Positions 26,108 through 34,003 of a DNA stretch of 56,440 nt are shown here, piece by piece. Source of the stretch: JAWPMV01 sp038527215 (GTDB taxonomy: Bacteria > Bacteroidota > Bacteroidia > J057); the NCBI GenBank assembly GCA_038527215.1, contig JBCBGC010000039.1, forward strand, positions 1-56,440, in the 5' to 3' direction. Position 1 is the first letter of the stretch; every line of letters begins with the position of its first letter. Below the pieces are notes generated by a model. That model worked only from the letters and a program-made list of their open reading frames with translations, ran no database searches and had not been told where the DNA came from. A program made the translations under genes and the position numbers.

Positions 26108-26899
26108 TTAGCCAGATTGGACCTTTGATGGTACCAGGGACAGTTTATTTCCATTCTTCAAATCAAAAATACGAGATTTTACGATCCCCCACTTATTTAA
26201 TCTGTATAAAATGGAAACTCTTAGCACCCCTAACCCATATTTGACGCTGCGGGAGAAGTTGATCGAGGAAGCCTCTTTGAAGTATTTGGTAGGGCAGGTT
26301 ACCTCCCCGATGATGAATCCGGCATAGGTAATCTGGGCCAGCATTTCATTGTCAAAGACAAAGTCGTCATCGTTTTCTTCCAGGGGAAGGGATTCCAGGA
26401 TTTCCCGGCTGAAGGCCCGATACCCCGTATGGTATTCTGCCAGTTTTTGGTTTAGGAAGAGGTTTTGGGTAAAAGTCAAAAGGCGGTTGGCGATATACTT
26501 ATACATGGGCATGCCCCCCATCAAAGCGCCTTTCCCTAAAATGCGCGACCCCAGCATAACCGGAAAAAGTCCGTTGGCGATGGGATAAACCATGGCCTCG
26601 ATCAGCTTAGGCGTATATTGATAATCAGGGTGGAGCATGACCACGATGTCCGCGTCCGCATCCAGGGCCTCCCGATAACAGGTTTTTTGGTTTCCGCCAT
26701 AGCCGCGATTCTCCGGATGGCGAATCACCCGATTGATGCCCAGGGCTTTGGCCCGATCGTAGGTATCATCGCTGCTATGATCATCCACCAGGATGACCTC
26801 ATCTACCAATTCTTTCGGCACCTCCTGATAGGTTGTTTCCAGGGTTTGACCTGCATTATAGGCAGGCATGACGACCACGACTTTTTTTCCTCGTACCAT
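26108..26899 (-). CDS. Family 2 glycosyltransferase
   Basis: The start at 26899 was chosen because the GT-A fold begins immediately (MVRGKKVVVVMPAYNAGQTLE); the longer reading adds 28 basic residues. The 263-residue protein shows the GT2 signatures VVMPAYNAG, DEVILVDDHSSDDTYDRA, HPENRGYGGNQKTCYREAL and the acidic site VVMLHPDYQY. The segment YHTGYRAFSREIL near the acceptor side is typical of the polyprenyl-phosphate-sugar synthase-like subgroup. No C-terminal membrane span is visible, so it is probably a cytoplasmic enzyme acting at the membrane in envelope glycan or glycolipid synthesis. The substrate cannot be read from the sequence. Confidence 0.88.
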   Translation of the reverse strand: MVRGKKVVVVMPAYNAGQTLETTYQEVPKELVDEVILVDDHSSDDTYDRAKALGINRVIRHPENRGYGGNQKTCYREALDADADIVVMLHPDYQYTPKLIEAMVYPIANGLFPVMLGSRILGKGALMGGMPMYKYIANRLLTFTQNLFLNQKLAEYHTGYRAFSREILESLPLEENDDDFVFDNEMLAQITYAGFIIGEVTCPTKYFKEASSINFSRSVKYGLGVLRVSILYRLNKWGIVKSRIFDLKNGNKLSLVPSKVQSG

Positions 26900-27037
26900 G
26901 CATTCGAATTTGGGCCGAAAAGTACGGATTTTCCGGGGAAGATATAGGGAAATCCCTTTTCCTCTATCAGGAAGTTTTGACATGGATCCTCCAGGCGCTT
27001 TCCTTTCCCTCCTGGAAAAAAGAGACCGGGAAGGGGA

Positions 27038-27069
27038 TTTGAAATACCAGGGAAATGGGCTATTTTTTG
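27038..27069 (+). promoter_or_regulatory. Bacteroidota-type promoter of the fadL gene
   Basis: TTTG at 27038-27041 is followed after exactly 19 bases by TATTTTTTG at 27061-27069, close to the -33/-7 consensus TTTG and TAnnTTTG. It places the transcript start near 27076, so the 5' leader is very short, and it argues against the upstream ATG at 27055. Confidence 0.55.
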
Positions 27070-27075
27070 CAAAAT

Positions 27076-28323
27076 ATGCGGACCATGTGGAGATTTTTCT
27101 TATTGGGTTTATGTCTGGGTGGGAGTCAACTCCTCTTTGCCGGAGGATGGCAAATCAGTTTGCACGGGCATCGTCAGATTGGCATGGCTCATACCGGTAC
27201 GGGCCTGGCTTTTGATGCCAGTAGCCTGTATTTCAACCCAGGTGCCCTGAGCTTTATCAAACGTGGCGGCATTCAGTTTGGGGGGAGCGTCATGGCACCG
27301 GCTACCAGTTATCTGGGGCCATTTGCGGGAGATACGGTGATCTCGATGGAAGATTTTATCATCACCCCGCTTTACCTCTACACCGCTTTTCGTCCGGCTC
27401 CGGGTAAAAAGTTACAAAAGTGGGGCTTCGGCTTGGGCCTCAATAACCCCTTTGGAGGCCAGACCAAATGGGGCGATGACTGGAAAGGCAAGTTTATCAG
27501 CCAGGAATTTATTTTTAACACCCTTTTTCTCCACCCCACGCTTAGCTATCAACTGACGGAAAAGCTGGGACTGGGAGGAGGCGTTTCGCTGGGCTTTGCC
27601 AATATTCTGCGGCGCAAAGCCCTGGATGCTACGGATGGCATCAACAATACCCTGGGTTCTGTGCAGTACACCGGTACGGCCAGAGGCATGGGGTTCAACC
27701 TGGGCGTTTACCTCAAAGCCAATGACCATATGAGCCTGGGGATTACCTATCGGTCCGGCATTAACCTGAATGTTAATCAGGGACAGGCCGTGTTTAATGT
27801 CCCGGCCTCCCTGGAGCAGGATTTTCCTTCACAAAATTTTACCACTCAACTGCGGATGCCCCGAAGCATCAATATTGGCCTGGGCTATCAAACCGAGGAT
27901 CGTTTTCTGCTGGCGGTAGATCTCAACTTTGTAGGCTGGCAAGTGATAGATTCGGTTAGGTTTCAACTGGAAGAGCCGATTGAAGACCTGCCTGATTATG
28001 CCGCCAGGAATTACCAAAATACGTACTCCCTACGGATCGGGGGAGAGTACTACGCCAATGACAGACTGACTATCCGAGGGGGATTTTTTTACGATGTATC
28101 CCCTGTACCTCAGGATTTTGTGACACCTGAGTTTCCCAATAGCAATCATATCGGCATCTCGGCTGGCATAGGCTTGAGGGTGGGCAACCGATTTAGCCTG
28201 GACCTGAGTTATGTCTATGAATTTTCGGGTGAACGGACCTCCATCTACGAAGAGGCACAGTTTTTCGGTACTTATGAAACCACCATTTCCAACTTTGGAT
28301 TGGGGATTGGATTTCAATTTTAA
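27076..28323 (+). CDS. OmpP1/FadL family outer-membrane transporter
   Basis: This is a 415-residue outer-membrane barrel of the family that moves long-chain fatty acids and other hydrophobic molecules. The start at 27076 (or 27085, nine bases on) gives a normal signal peptide (MWRFFLLGLCLGGSQLLFAGG). It is supported by a promoter-like pair ending at 27069. Family signatures are the hatch region (GMAHTGTGLAFDASSLYFNPGAL, the FadL NPA-like motif) and repeated strands such as GLGLNNPFGGQTKWGDDWKG and HMSLGITYRSGINLNV. The C-terminus ends in FGLGIGFQF, a canonical barrel-closing strand with terminal Phe. It is followed by a GDSL-like lipoprotein gene, a pairing often seen in Bacteroidota. Confidence 0.92.
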   Translation: MRTMWRFFLLGLCLGGSQLLFAGGWQISLHGHRQIGMAHTGTGLAFDASSLYFNPGALSFIKRGGIQFGGSVMAPATSYLGPFAGDTVISMEDFIITPLYLYTAFRPAPGKKLQKWGFGLGLNNPFGGQTKWGDDWKGKFISQEFIFNTLFLHPTLSYQLTEKLGLGGGVSLGFANILRRKALDATDGINNTLGSVQYTGTARGMGFNLGVYLKANDHMSLGITYRSGINLNVNQGQAVFNVPASLEQDFPSQNFTTQLRMPRSINIGLGYQTEDRFLLAVDLNFVGWQVIDSVRFQLEEPIEDLPDYAARNYQNTYSLRIGGEYYANDRLTIRGGFFYDVSPVPQDFVTPEFPNSNHIGISAGIGLRVGNRFSLDLSYVYEFSGERTSIYEEAQFFGTYETTISNFGLGIGFQF

Positions 28324-28377
28324 TGAAAAAGCAGTTAAAACCTTGAAAAAAGCATAAAGTTGTCGAGGCTGGTAAAC

Positions 28378-28385
28378 TATTTTTG
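28378..28385 (+). promoter_or_regulatory. Possible -7 element of the GDSL-like gene
   Basis: TATTTTTG fits TAnnTTTG exactly and lies 42 bases before the start codon. The only upstream TTG is 15 bases away instead of about 19, so the match is incomplete. Confidence 0.35.
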
Positions 28386-28427
28386 TAGAAATTTCGATAA
28401 ATAAATAAAAGGCAAGAGGGTCTTTAC

Positions 28428-29774
28428 ATGGGTAAAACTTTTACGCACATTTCTTTTACACTACGCTCCATCTTATTGCTACTGGCATGCTGTGCCTGTA
28501 GGCCCAATATTGTTTCCGTAGAACCCAGCCTGGGCGTCCTGAATGTCCAGCGTGTCATGGCCTTTGGAGATGGGTATACCGCGGGATTTACCAATACCGC
28601 CCGAGACTATTCCGAGCCCACTCCTGAAGCATTGTTGATGGGGTGGCACGAAGAAGGTCAGGCCATGGCCTTTCCACTTTTACTTTCGGGACAGCTCAGT
28701 ATTTCTGCCGGTGAAGCGGTGAACTTTGAGACGCCTTTCTCTCCCGGCAATGGTTCTGGCCAGCTTTCTCTGGAATCCATGACCCCGCCTGAATGCTCCT
28801 ACGAATCGGCACAGCCTAAATTCGGTTTGACGCAGGCTTCGCCCACCTGGCAAGAAGCCTCTAGTACCCGGCTTTATCAAAATCTGGGAGTCCCTGGCTT
28901 AAAGGTTGGCGATATTCAGAAGGCGGGATATCAGGAGCAAAATCCTTTTTTCAAACAGCTCAATTATAACGGGGATCAGCACTATCTGGCACTACTGGAA
29001 CAAGCTCAACCCAGTCTCTTTACCCTTTGGTTGGGCATGGAAGATGTCCTTGCTTACGGCTTAAGAGGCGGTCAGGACTCTAGTTTTTATCCCACCGCTC
29101 CCACCCTTTTCGCACAAAACTTTGCAGCTTTACTTCACTTGCTCGTAGAAGTAAACCCAAACGAGGCAGTCGGCTTAATTGGCACCATTCCAGACTTACG
29201 GGTGCTTCCCTATTTCTCCGCTACTCCTCGGACCTTCACGGGATGCAATGGTATAGAGCGTCCCCTTTACATCCAGACCAGCGGACAGAATGAAGCCGTG
29301 GTTGCTCAAGAGACAGATTTTATCCTGTTACCAGCCAAAGACCTGATTGGTAGCATTACAGATCCAGGCAATCAATATGAATTCGGATTATCCGCCAATA
29401 ATCCCATCCCGGATTACTGGGTCCTGGACCAGGATGAAAGTGAGGTGGTGGTAGATCATATCAATGCCTATAACCAAAGCATTGATTCCCTCATTACCTC
29501 CTTTAACAACCAACTGGGCCGTACCGCCCTGAAGACGGTCAACATGGTAAACTTCTATTACCTGCTGAGTCTGGGCGTCTTACGAGATGGGCTGGAAATC
29601 AACAACCAATACCTTTCTGGCGGAATCTTTGGATTGGATGGCATTTATCTCACGCCCAGAGGGAACGCCATGATGGCCAATCGCTTCATCGAAGCGATCA
29701 ATGAGACGACAGAACTAAACGCCCAAATCCCCGAGTTGACCATTACGGATTACGTAGGCGTAGTCTATCCTTAA
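28428..29774 (+). CDS. SGNH/GDSL hydrolase-like lipoprotein, catalytic residues lost
   Basis: This is a 448-residue lipoprotein with signal and lipobox (LLLLACCAC). The fold order of the GDSL-lipase-like proteins that accompany FadL in Bacteroidota is recognisable: block I (VMAFGDGYTAGF), the oxyanion block (LGVPGLKVGDI), block III (LWLGMEDVLAYG) and block V (LDGIYLTPRGNAMMANRFIEAIN). In active members block I reads GDS or GNS, block III has GNND and block V has DGVH. Here the nucleophile Ser is Gly, the block III Asn is Met and the His is Tyr. It is thus probably a pseudoenzyme, perhaps a lipid-binding partner of the FadL protein. Its last four bases overlap coaE on the other strand. Confidence 0.85.
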   Translation: MGKTFTHISFTLRSILLLLACCACRPNIVSVEPSLGVLNVQRVMAFGDGYTAGFTNTARDYSEPTPEALLMGWHEEGQAMAFPLLLSGQLSISAGEAVNFETPFSPGNGSGQLSLESMTPPECSYESAQPKFGLTQASPTWQEASSTRLYQNLGVPGLKVGDIQKAGYQEQNPFFKQLNYNGDQHYLALLEQAQPSLFTLWLGMEDVLAYGLRGGQDSSFYPTAPTLFAQNFAALLHLLVEVNPNEAVGLIGTIPDLRVLPYFSATPRTFTGCNGIERPLYIQTSGQNEAVVAQETDFILLPAKDLIGSITDPGNQYEFGLSANNPIPDYWVLDQDESEVVVDHINAYNQSIDSLITSFNNQLGRTALKTVNMVNFYYLLSLGVLRDGLEINNQYLSGGIFGLDGIYLTPRGNAMMANRFIEAINETTELNAQIPELTITDYVGVVYP

Positions 29775-30394
29775 GCTTGCTTTTCGTACATCGCTTGAAA
29801 AAAACGGATGGCCTCCTGCACCTGGGGGATGAGGTGATGTTGTCCGTCGTTGGTGATCACAAAATCAGCCCGTTTAAGCTTTTCCTGTTCCGGCCACTGC
29901 TTATTCATACGGGCCTCCACTGCCGCTCGAGCTACCCCATCTCTTTTCATGACCCTTTCCAGGCGAATCGCCTTGGGAGCATAAACCGTAATCACTGCAT
30001 CTGAATATTTATAGGCACCTGATTCAAAGAGGATAGCTGCTTCCTTTAGTAAAAAAGGCTTAACGTATCCTTCTATGGCGGCCCTGCCCCATTCCAGGTA
30101 ATCCCGAGCCGTTTCCGGGTGCACTATGGCATTGAGGGCTTGCAGCTTTTCGGGGTTATTGAAAACCTGCTGGCCTACCCAGGCTCTATCCAAGATACCT
30201 TCCGCTGTATAGGCCGCTTCTCCCAGCAACTGCTTCACAGCGTTGACCAAGGGCTGATGTTCATTCATCAAATCACGTGCAGCCTGATCCGCATAGTAAA
30301 CCTTGAACCCAAATCGCTCAAAAATACTCGCGACCAGGCTTTTACCACTGCCTATCCCTCCGGTCAATCCTATGTGTAGGGGCAGCTTACTCAT
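29771..30394 (-). CDS. coaE: Dephospho-CoA kinase
   Basis: This 207-residue cytoplasmic enzyme catalyses the last step of coenzyme A synthesis, ATP-dependent phosphorylation of dephospho-CoA. Visible motifs are the Walker A loop GLTGGIGSGKS (residues 9-19), the substrate-binding DQAARDLM, the conserved HPE in ALNAIVHPETARDY, the lid region LLKEAAILFESGAY and RVMKRDG, and RADFVITNDG near the end. Length and order fit the family fully. Its start overlaps the ybbR stop by 8 bases, so it is translationally coupled as the last gene of the nusB-yajC block. Confidence 0.97.
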   Translation of the reverse strand: MSKLPLHIGLTGGIGSGKSLVASIFERFGFKVYYADQAARDLMNEHQPLVNAVKQLLGEAAYTAEGILDRAWVGQQVFNNPEKLQALNAIVHPETARDYLEWGRAAIEGYVKPFLLKEAAILFESGAYKYSDAVITVYAPKAIRLERVMKRDGVARAAVEARMNKQWPEQEKLKRADFVITNDGQHHLIPQVQEAIRFFQAMYEKQA

Positions 30395-31403
30395 CTTTGT
30401 TCAGACTTAACAGGGTTTTTCGCACCAGGACAAAACCAACCCGGATAGGATTACGGGTAATAATTTTCACTTCGTCCGGAAAATCGGGATTAGGAATGAT
30501 AAACGGAGAATCCAGGTTGAGGTCGGTAAAAGGAATGGCAATCACATCCTCCTGAATCTGATGGAATATCTCTTCGTATTTTTCCAGCGGCACTAAACAA
30601 GTGTAGGCAATTTCCCGGGAATCCAGGCGCACATCTACAGAGTCAGGCATATTGGTGATGGAAATCCGGGTGGTGATTTCCACTTCGGTAAATTTCATCG
30701 GCTTAACAAATACCTGCACATTTTTCACGTTGGCATGGATGCCTATGATGGTGTCCATCAGCGGGACCGATAAGGTCTGCGCCTCGGAGACCATGAGCTT
30801 AACCGGAGCGGTAGGCCAGGAATCCAGGGTATCCAACACCGCAGCAGGGCCGGTAATGACCACGGAATCGGTGATCAACTGAGGCGGAAATTCCAATTGG
30901 AAGGTGGGCGGAAGATCCAGGTAGGTATTCCAAATCACCGGCACCCGTTTCTGAACCTGATTCTGAAGGTTCAGATAGAATCGGTCCGGATGAAGCCTTC
31001 TGATTTCGAACTCCTTAGGAAGAATTCGGGCTACATCGTCCTTGTGTAAGGCAAGTTCGAGGTATCCCTTGGTCAGTGCTTCAGGATCGAAGCTAAGGGG
31101 AACGGTATCATTGCGAAGCCGCAAGTGGGCGCCCAGCAGGTCCATGCCATATCCATGTACATCGACCATGAGCCTGGGCGTCTCGGCTCCCTCCACTTTA
31201 GCCCCTTCAGGCAAGGTGGCAATCAGACTCAGGGTGGTATTGTAGTCGCGGTTTAGGGTAACGATGCCCCAAAGAATCATCGACATGAGGGCGAACAACA
31301 GTATCACCAGGCCACGGTTCTTTTCCGGCCCCTTGGCGGAGGTTTGTTGCGTAGAAGCCGCAATAAACAGCTGCCGGATGAATTGCCGAAATCGCTGATT
31401 CAT
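30387..31403 (-). CDS. YbbR/CdaR-like domain protein
   Basis: This 338-residue protein has a basic cytoplasmic N-terminus, one membrane span at about residues 30-50 (GLVILLFALMSMILWGIVTL) and an extracytoplasmic region of YbbR-like beta repeats: TTLSLIATLPEGAKVEG ... PRLMVDVHGYG, then RVPVIWNTYLDLPPTF and ITDSVVITGPAAVLDTLDSW. In Firmicutes YbbR (CdaR) regulates the diadenylate cyclase CdaA. In Bacteroidota the gene usually sits between yajC and coaE, as here. No cyclase gene is adjacent, so the regulatory link is not shown by this window. Confidence 0.88.
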   Translation of the reverse strand: MNQRFRQFIRQLFIAASTQQTSAKGPEKNRGLVILLFALMSMILWGIVTLNRDYNTTLSLIATLPEGAKVEGAETPRLMVDVHGYGMDLLGAHLRLRNDTVPLSFDPEALTKGYLELALHKDDVARILPKEFEIRRLHPDRFYLNLQNQVQKRVPVIWNTYLDLPPTFQLEFPPQLITDSVVITGPAAVLDTLDSWPTAPVKLMVSEAQTLSVPLMDTIIGIHANVKNVQVFVKPMKFTEVEITTRISITNMPDSVDVRLDSREIAYTCLVPLEKYEEIFHQIQEDVIAIPFTDLNLDSPFIIPNPDFPDEVKIITRNPIRVGFVLVRKTLLSLNKDE

Positions 31404-31451
31404 AGCCTTGCTGTTCGCGAATGAGGAACGTCTGGAAAAACCGTCAATCCT

Positions 31452-31775
31452 TTAGGCGGATGCCTCAGGAGCAGCCCGCAGGGCGGTTTTGTCGAAACGA
31501 AGTTTGGTATTATTGTCTACCCGGACGAGGACGGATTTCTCGTCGATTTTTTCAACTTCTCCATAAATCCCACCAATGGTCACCACTTTGTCTCCTTTCT
31601 CCAGTCCCTCACGGAACTGCTTTTCTTCTTTAGACCGCTTTTGCTGCGGGCGAATCATGAAGAAATAGAAGATGGCGATGATCCCGGCAAAAAACAGCGG
31701 GGTAGACCAGGTACTTGGAGCAGCGGCACCGCCGGCTGCTGAATCAAGAAGTATGAATGCGAATGTATGGAACAT
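31452..31775 (-). CDS. yajC: Preprotein translocase accessory protein YajC
   Basis: This 107-residue protein has one membrane span at about residues 25-42 (TPLFFAGIIAIFYFFMIRPQQ) with the typical MIRPQQKRSKEEKQF start of the cytoplasmic part, and the small barrel GDKVVTIGGIYGEVEKIDEKSVLVRVDNNTKLRF split as usual over residues 61-95. YajC associates with SecDF in protein export. The short N-terminal stretch with GGAAAP is common in Bacteroidota YajC. It lies in the conserved block between DUF1573 and ybbR genes. Confidence 0.95.
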   Translation of the reverse strand: MFHTFAFILLDSAAGGAAAPSTWSTPLFFAGIIAIFYFFMIRPQQKRSKEEKQFREGLEKGDKVVTIGGIYGEVEKIDEKSVLVRVDNNTKLRFDKTALRAAPEASA

Positions 31776-31841
31776 GATGTCTTGTATCGTTTGAAATAAT
31801 AAATCCGCTGCGAATTAACGAATAAACCTGCAGGTGCGCAA

Positions 31842-32450
31842 TTAGTTCAAGTTGGTAGCGGCCTCTGTTGTGGTAGAATCACTGGCTGACTGGGCATCCA
31901 GCACCTCTCCTTCCAGGCCAATTTGTCGATTTACCTGCCCCTCAAAGTTACCGGTAATGGTGATGAGTTTTCTATGCTTACCGGGTCTGTCATGGGTGTC
32001 AAAAGCGATATCAATATATCCCTCTCCCCCAGGGGGAACCGGAGCTTCGCTATAATAAGGAGCCGTACATCCACAGGCAGGTTTTACCCGGGTAATATGA
32101 AAAGTCTTTTTTCCCTGGTTGCGGAATTTAAAGCGATGGGTAACGGTTTCTCCGTTTCGAACCTTGCCAAAATCAAAGATTTCCCGGTCGAAGGTGATCT
32201 CCGTGCGCGGCATAGCTTCGGCATCCGACATAAACTTGGGTAAGCGAATGGGCGGGCGTTCAACGCCATCGTTGAGGTCTACCGCCGTTACTGACTCAGA
32301 AGCCTCTCCCCCATCTCCATTTAAGGGGATGGCGGCTTCTTCTTCTCCGACGGTTTTACCATTGGCATCGGTAGCCTGACAAGATATGAGCAGGGGAAGC
32401 ATAAGACTTCCTGCGACCATCCATCTCAGTAATGCGTACTTCATCATCAA
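31842..32450 (-). CDS. DUF1573 lipoprotein
   Basis: This 202-residue protein has a lipoprotein signal (SLMLPLLISCQ). After a low-complexity linker of about 60 residues comes one DUF1573 domain (about 75-185): EITFDREIFDFGKVRNGETV, HRFKFRNQGKKTFHI, the hallmark VKPACGCTAPYYSE and a final strand TGNFEGQVNRQIGLEGEV. DUF1573 is an Ig/ASH-like fold common in Bacteroidota exported proteins, with no established function. It sits two bases after the isocitrate dehydrogenase stop, in the nusB-yajC block where DUF1573 is a regular member. Confidence 0.92.
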   Translation of the reverse strand: MMMKYALLRWMVAGSLMLPLLISCQATDANGKTVGEEEAAIPLNGDGGEASESVTAVDLNDGVERPPIRLPKFMSDAEAMPRTEITFDREIFDFGKVRNGETVTHRFKFRNQGKKTFHITRVKPACGCTAPYYSEAPVPPGGEGYIDIAFDTHDRPGKHRKLITITGNFEGQVNRQIGLEGEVLDAQSASDSTTTEAATNLN

Positions 32451-32452
32451 AA

Positions 32453-33454
32453 TTATGAGAGGTGAGCAATGACATGTTGAGCAAATTCGCTGGTGGAGCT
32501 TTTTCCTCCGAGGTCTCCCGTGGTCAGTTCTTTTTTAGCCAAGGTTGCAAAAAGGGCTTTTTCGATCCGGCTGGCGGTTTCGCCCTGATCCAGATGCCGT
32601 AGCATCATTAGCGCCGATTGAAGAAAGGCGGAAGGATTGGCTTTATTTTGGCCGGCAATGTCTGGCGCACTGCCATGGACCGCTTCAAAAATAGCTGTCC
32701 CGTCTCCGATGTTGGCCCCTGGTACTACCCCCAGCCCGCCGACCAGACCTGCCGCCAGGTCGGAAAGGATGTCTCCAAATAAATTGGTGGTTACCAGAAC
32801 TTCGTAAGCAGATGGATATCTTACCAACTGCATACACATATTGTCTACGATGCGCTCTTCTACGTTGAGGTCTGGATATGCTTTACCGATTTCCATCCCC
32901 ACCCGGAGAAAGAGACCGCTGGATTGCTTGAGGATATTGGCCTTGTGAACCACGGTTACCTTTTTCAGGCCGTGTTTACGGGCGTAATCACAGGCCGCGC
33001 GAATGATTCTTTCTGACCCCTTGCGGGTTACCCGGGCGATAGAGTCCGCGATCTGGTTCCGTTCATCATAGATTTCAAATCCAGAGTAAAGCCCTTCCGT
33101 GTTTTCCCGAAAAAGCACCAGATCCACATCCTTAAAAGGGGTATCTATGCCTTCGATGCTTTTGCAGGGGCGGACGTTTTGGTACAAATCAAACATCTGC
33201 CGCAGGGTTACATTGATAGACTTAAAGCCTTCCCCAACGGGCGTAGTTAAAGGCCCTTTCAGGGCGATGCGGTTTTGTTTAATGGATTCAACCAGGCTTT
33301 CGGGAATCAACTCCCCTACTTCCCGGAATGCAGTCAATCCGGCCTGTTGTTCTTCGAATTCCAGGTCTGCCCCGGCGGCTTCAAGGATATGAACGACAGC
33401 TTCGGTAATCTCGGGGCCGATCCCATCTCCCGGGATCAAAGTAACTACTGGCAT
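32453..33454 (-). CDS. NAD-type isocitrate dehydrogenase (isocitrate/isopropylmalate family)
   Basis: This 333-residue beta-decarboxylating dehydrogenase has every family hallmark: LIPGDGIGPEIT at the start, the substrate segment S79-I-N-V-T-L-R85 and NVRPC, FRENTEGLYSG, the Lys of VVHKANILKQ, NLFGDILSDLAAG and GSAPDIAGQNKANPSA. The Ser/Asn/Arg pattern in SINVTLR points to isocitrate rather than isopropylmalate. The Asp-Ile after SAP points to NAD, where NADP enzymes carry Lys-Tyr. So it should make 2-oxoglutarate in the TCA cycle. It is inserted between nusB (3 bases away) and DUF1573 (2 bases away), an odd place for a TCA gene. Homoisocitrate use cannot be excluded. Confidence 0.88.
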   Translation of the reverse strand: MPVVTLIPGDGIGPEITEAVVHILEAAGADLEFEEQQAGLTAFREVGELIPESLVESIKQNRIALKGPLTTPVGEGFKSINVTLRQMFDLYQNVRPCKSIEGIDTPFKDVDLVLFRENTEGLYSGFEIYDERNQIADSIARVTRKGSERIIRAACDYARKHGLKKVTVVHKANILKQSSGLFLRVGMEIGKAYPDLNVEERIVDNMCMQLVRYPSAYEVLVTTNLFGDILSDLAAGLVGGLGVVPGANIGDGTAIFEAVHGSAPDIAGQNKANPSAFLQSALMMLRHLDQGETASRIEKALFATLAKKELTTGDLGGKSSTSEFAQHVIAHLS

Positions 33455-33457
33455 GTA

Positions 33458-33976
33458 TTAGTTGCTGGTTTTAGGAACCGATTTTTTGCCATTCCCAGAA
33501 TGGTCTATCAGTCCCCGGCCTCTTTTGATGATTTTGCCATCAGTGCGAAAATCATTGTAGAGGCTATCTAAAATTCCGTTGATAAACTTGCTGCTTTTGG
33601 GCGTGCTATAAGTTTTGGCCAGTTCCAGGTATTCGTTGATGGTAACCTTCACGGGAATCTCCTCAAAGTTGAGCATCTCACAGATGGCCATGTGCATCAG
33701 GATCCGGTCGATCCGGGCAATGCGATCTAATTCCCAGTTTTCAGCTTTCCGCTTGATGAATTCATCATACCGATCAGCCTGCTCCATAGAGTTGAAATAC
33801 AAGGTGGTCAGCAGCTGCGTATCACCCGTGAGCTTCTTTTTTCTTTCCAGCTCGCCGACTTCAGTTTTGATGTCCTTTAGGAGCAAATCAAAAACGGTTT
33901 GGGGCTCTTGTCCGGAAGTCATACAAGCGTATACCGCCTGCATCACTTTTGCTCTAATTTGCCTACGAGTAATCAT
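33458..33976 (-). CDS. nusB: Transcription antitermination factor NusB
   Basis: This 172-residue RNA-binding protein acts with NusE (S10) at boxA of rRNA operons. Visible are the basic start MITRRQIRAKVMQAVYAC, the long helical middle and the conserved C-terminal core WELDRIARIDRILMHMAICEMLNFEEIPVKVTINEYLELAKTYSTPKSSKFINGILD (split here as: IARIDRILMHMAICEML, then VTINEYLELAKTYSTPKS, then FINGILD). It has a short basic tail after the core. It heads the minus-strand block that continues into isocitrate dehydrogenase, DUF1573, yajC, ybbR and coaE. Confidence 0.93.
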   Translation of the reverse strand: MITRRQIRAKVMQAVYACMTSGQEPQTVFDLLLKDIKTEVGELERKKKLTGDTQLLTTLYFNSMEQADRYDEFIKRKAENWELDRIARIDRILMHMAICEMLNFEEIPVKVTINEYLELAKTYSTPKSSKFINGILDSLYNDFRTDGKIIKRGRGLIDHSGNGKKSVPKTSN

Positions 33977-34003
33977 CTGGAACGAATAAAAAGGTTAAGG
34001 AAC

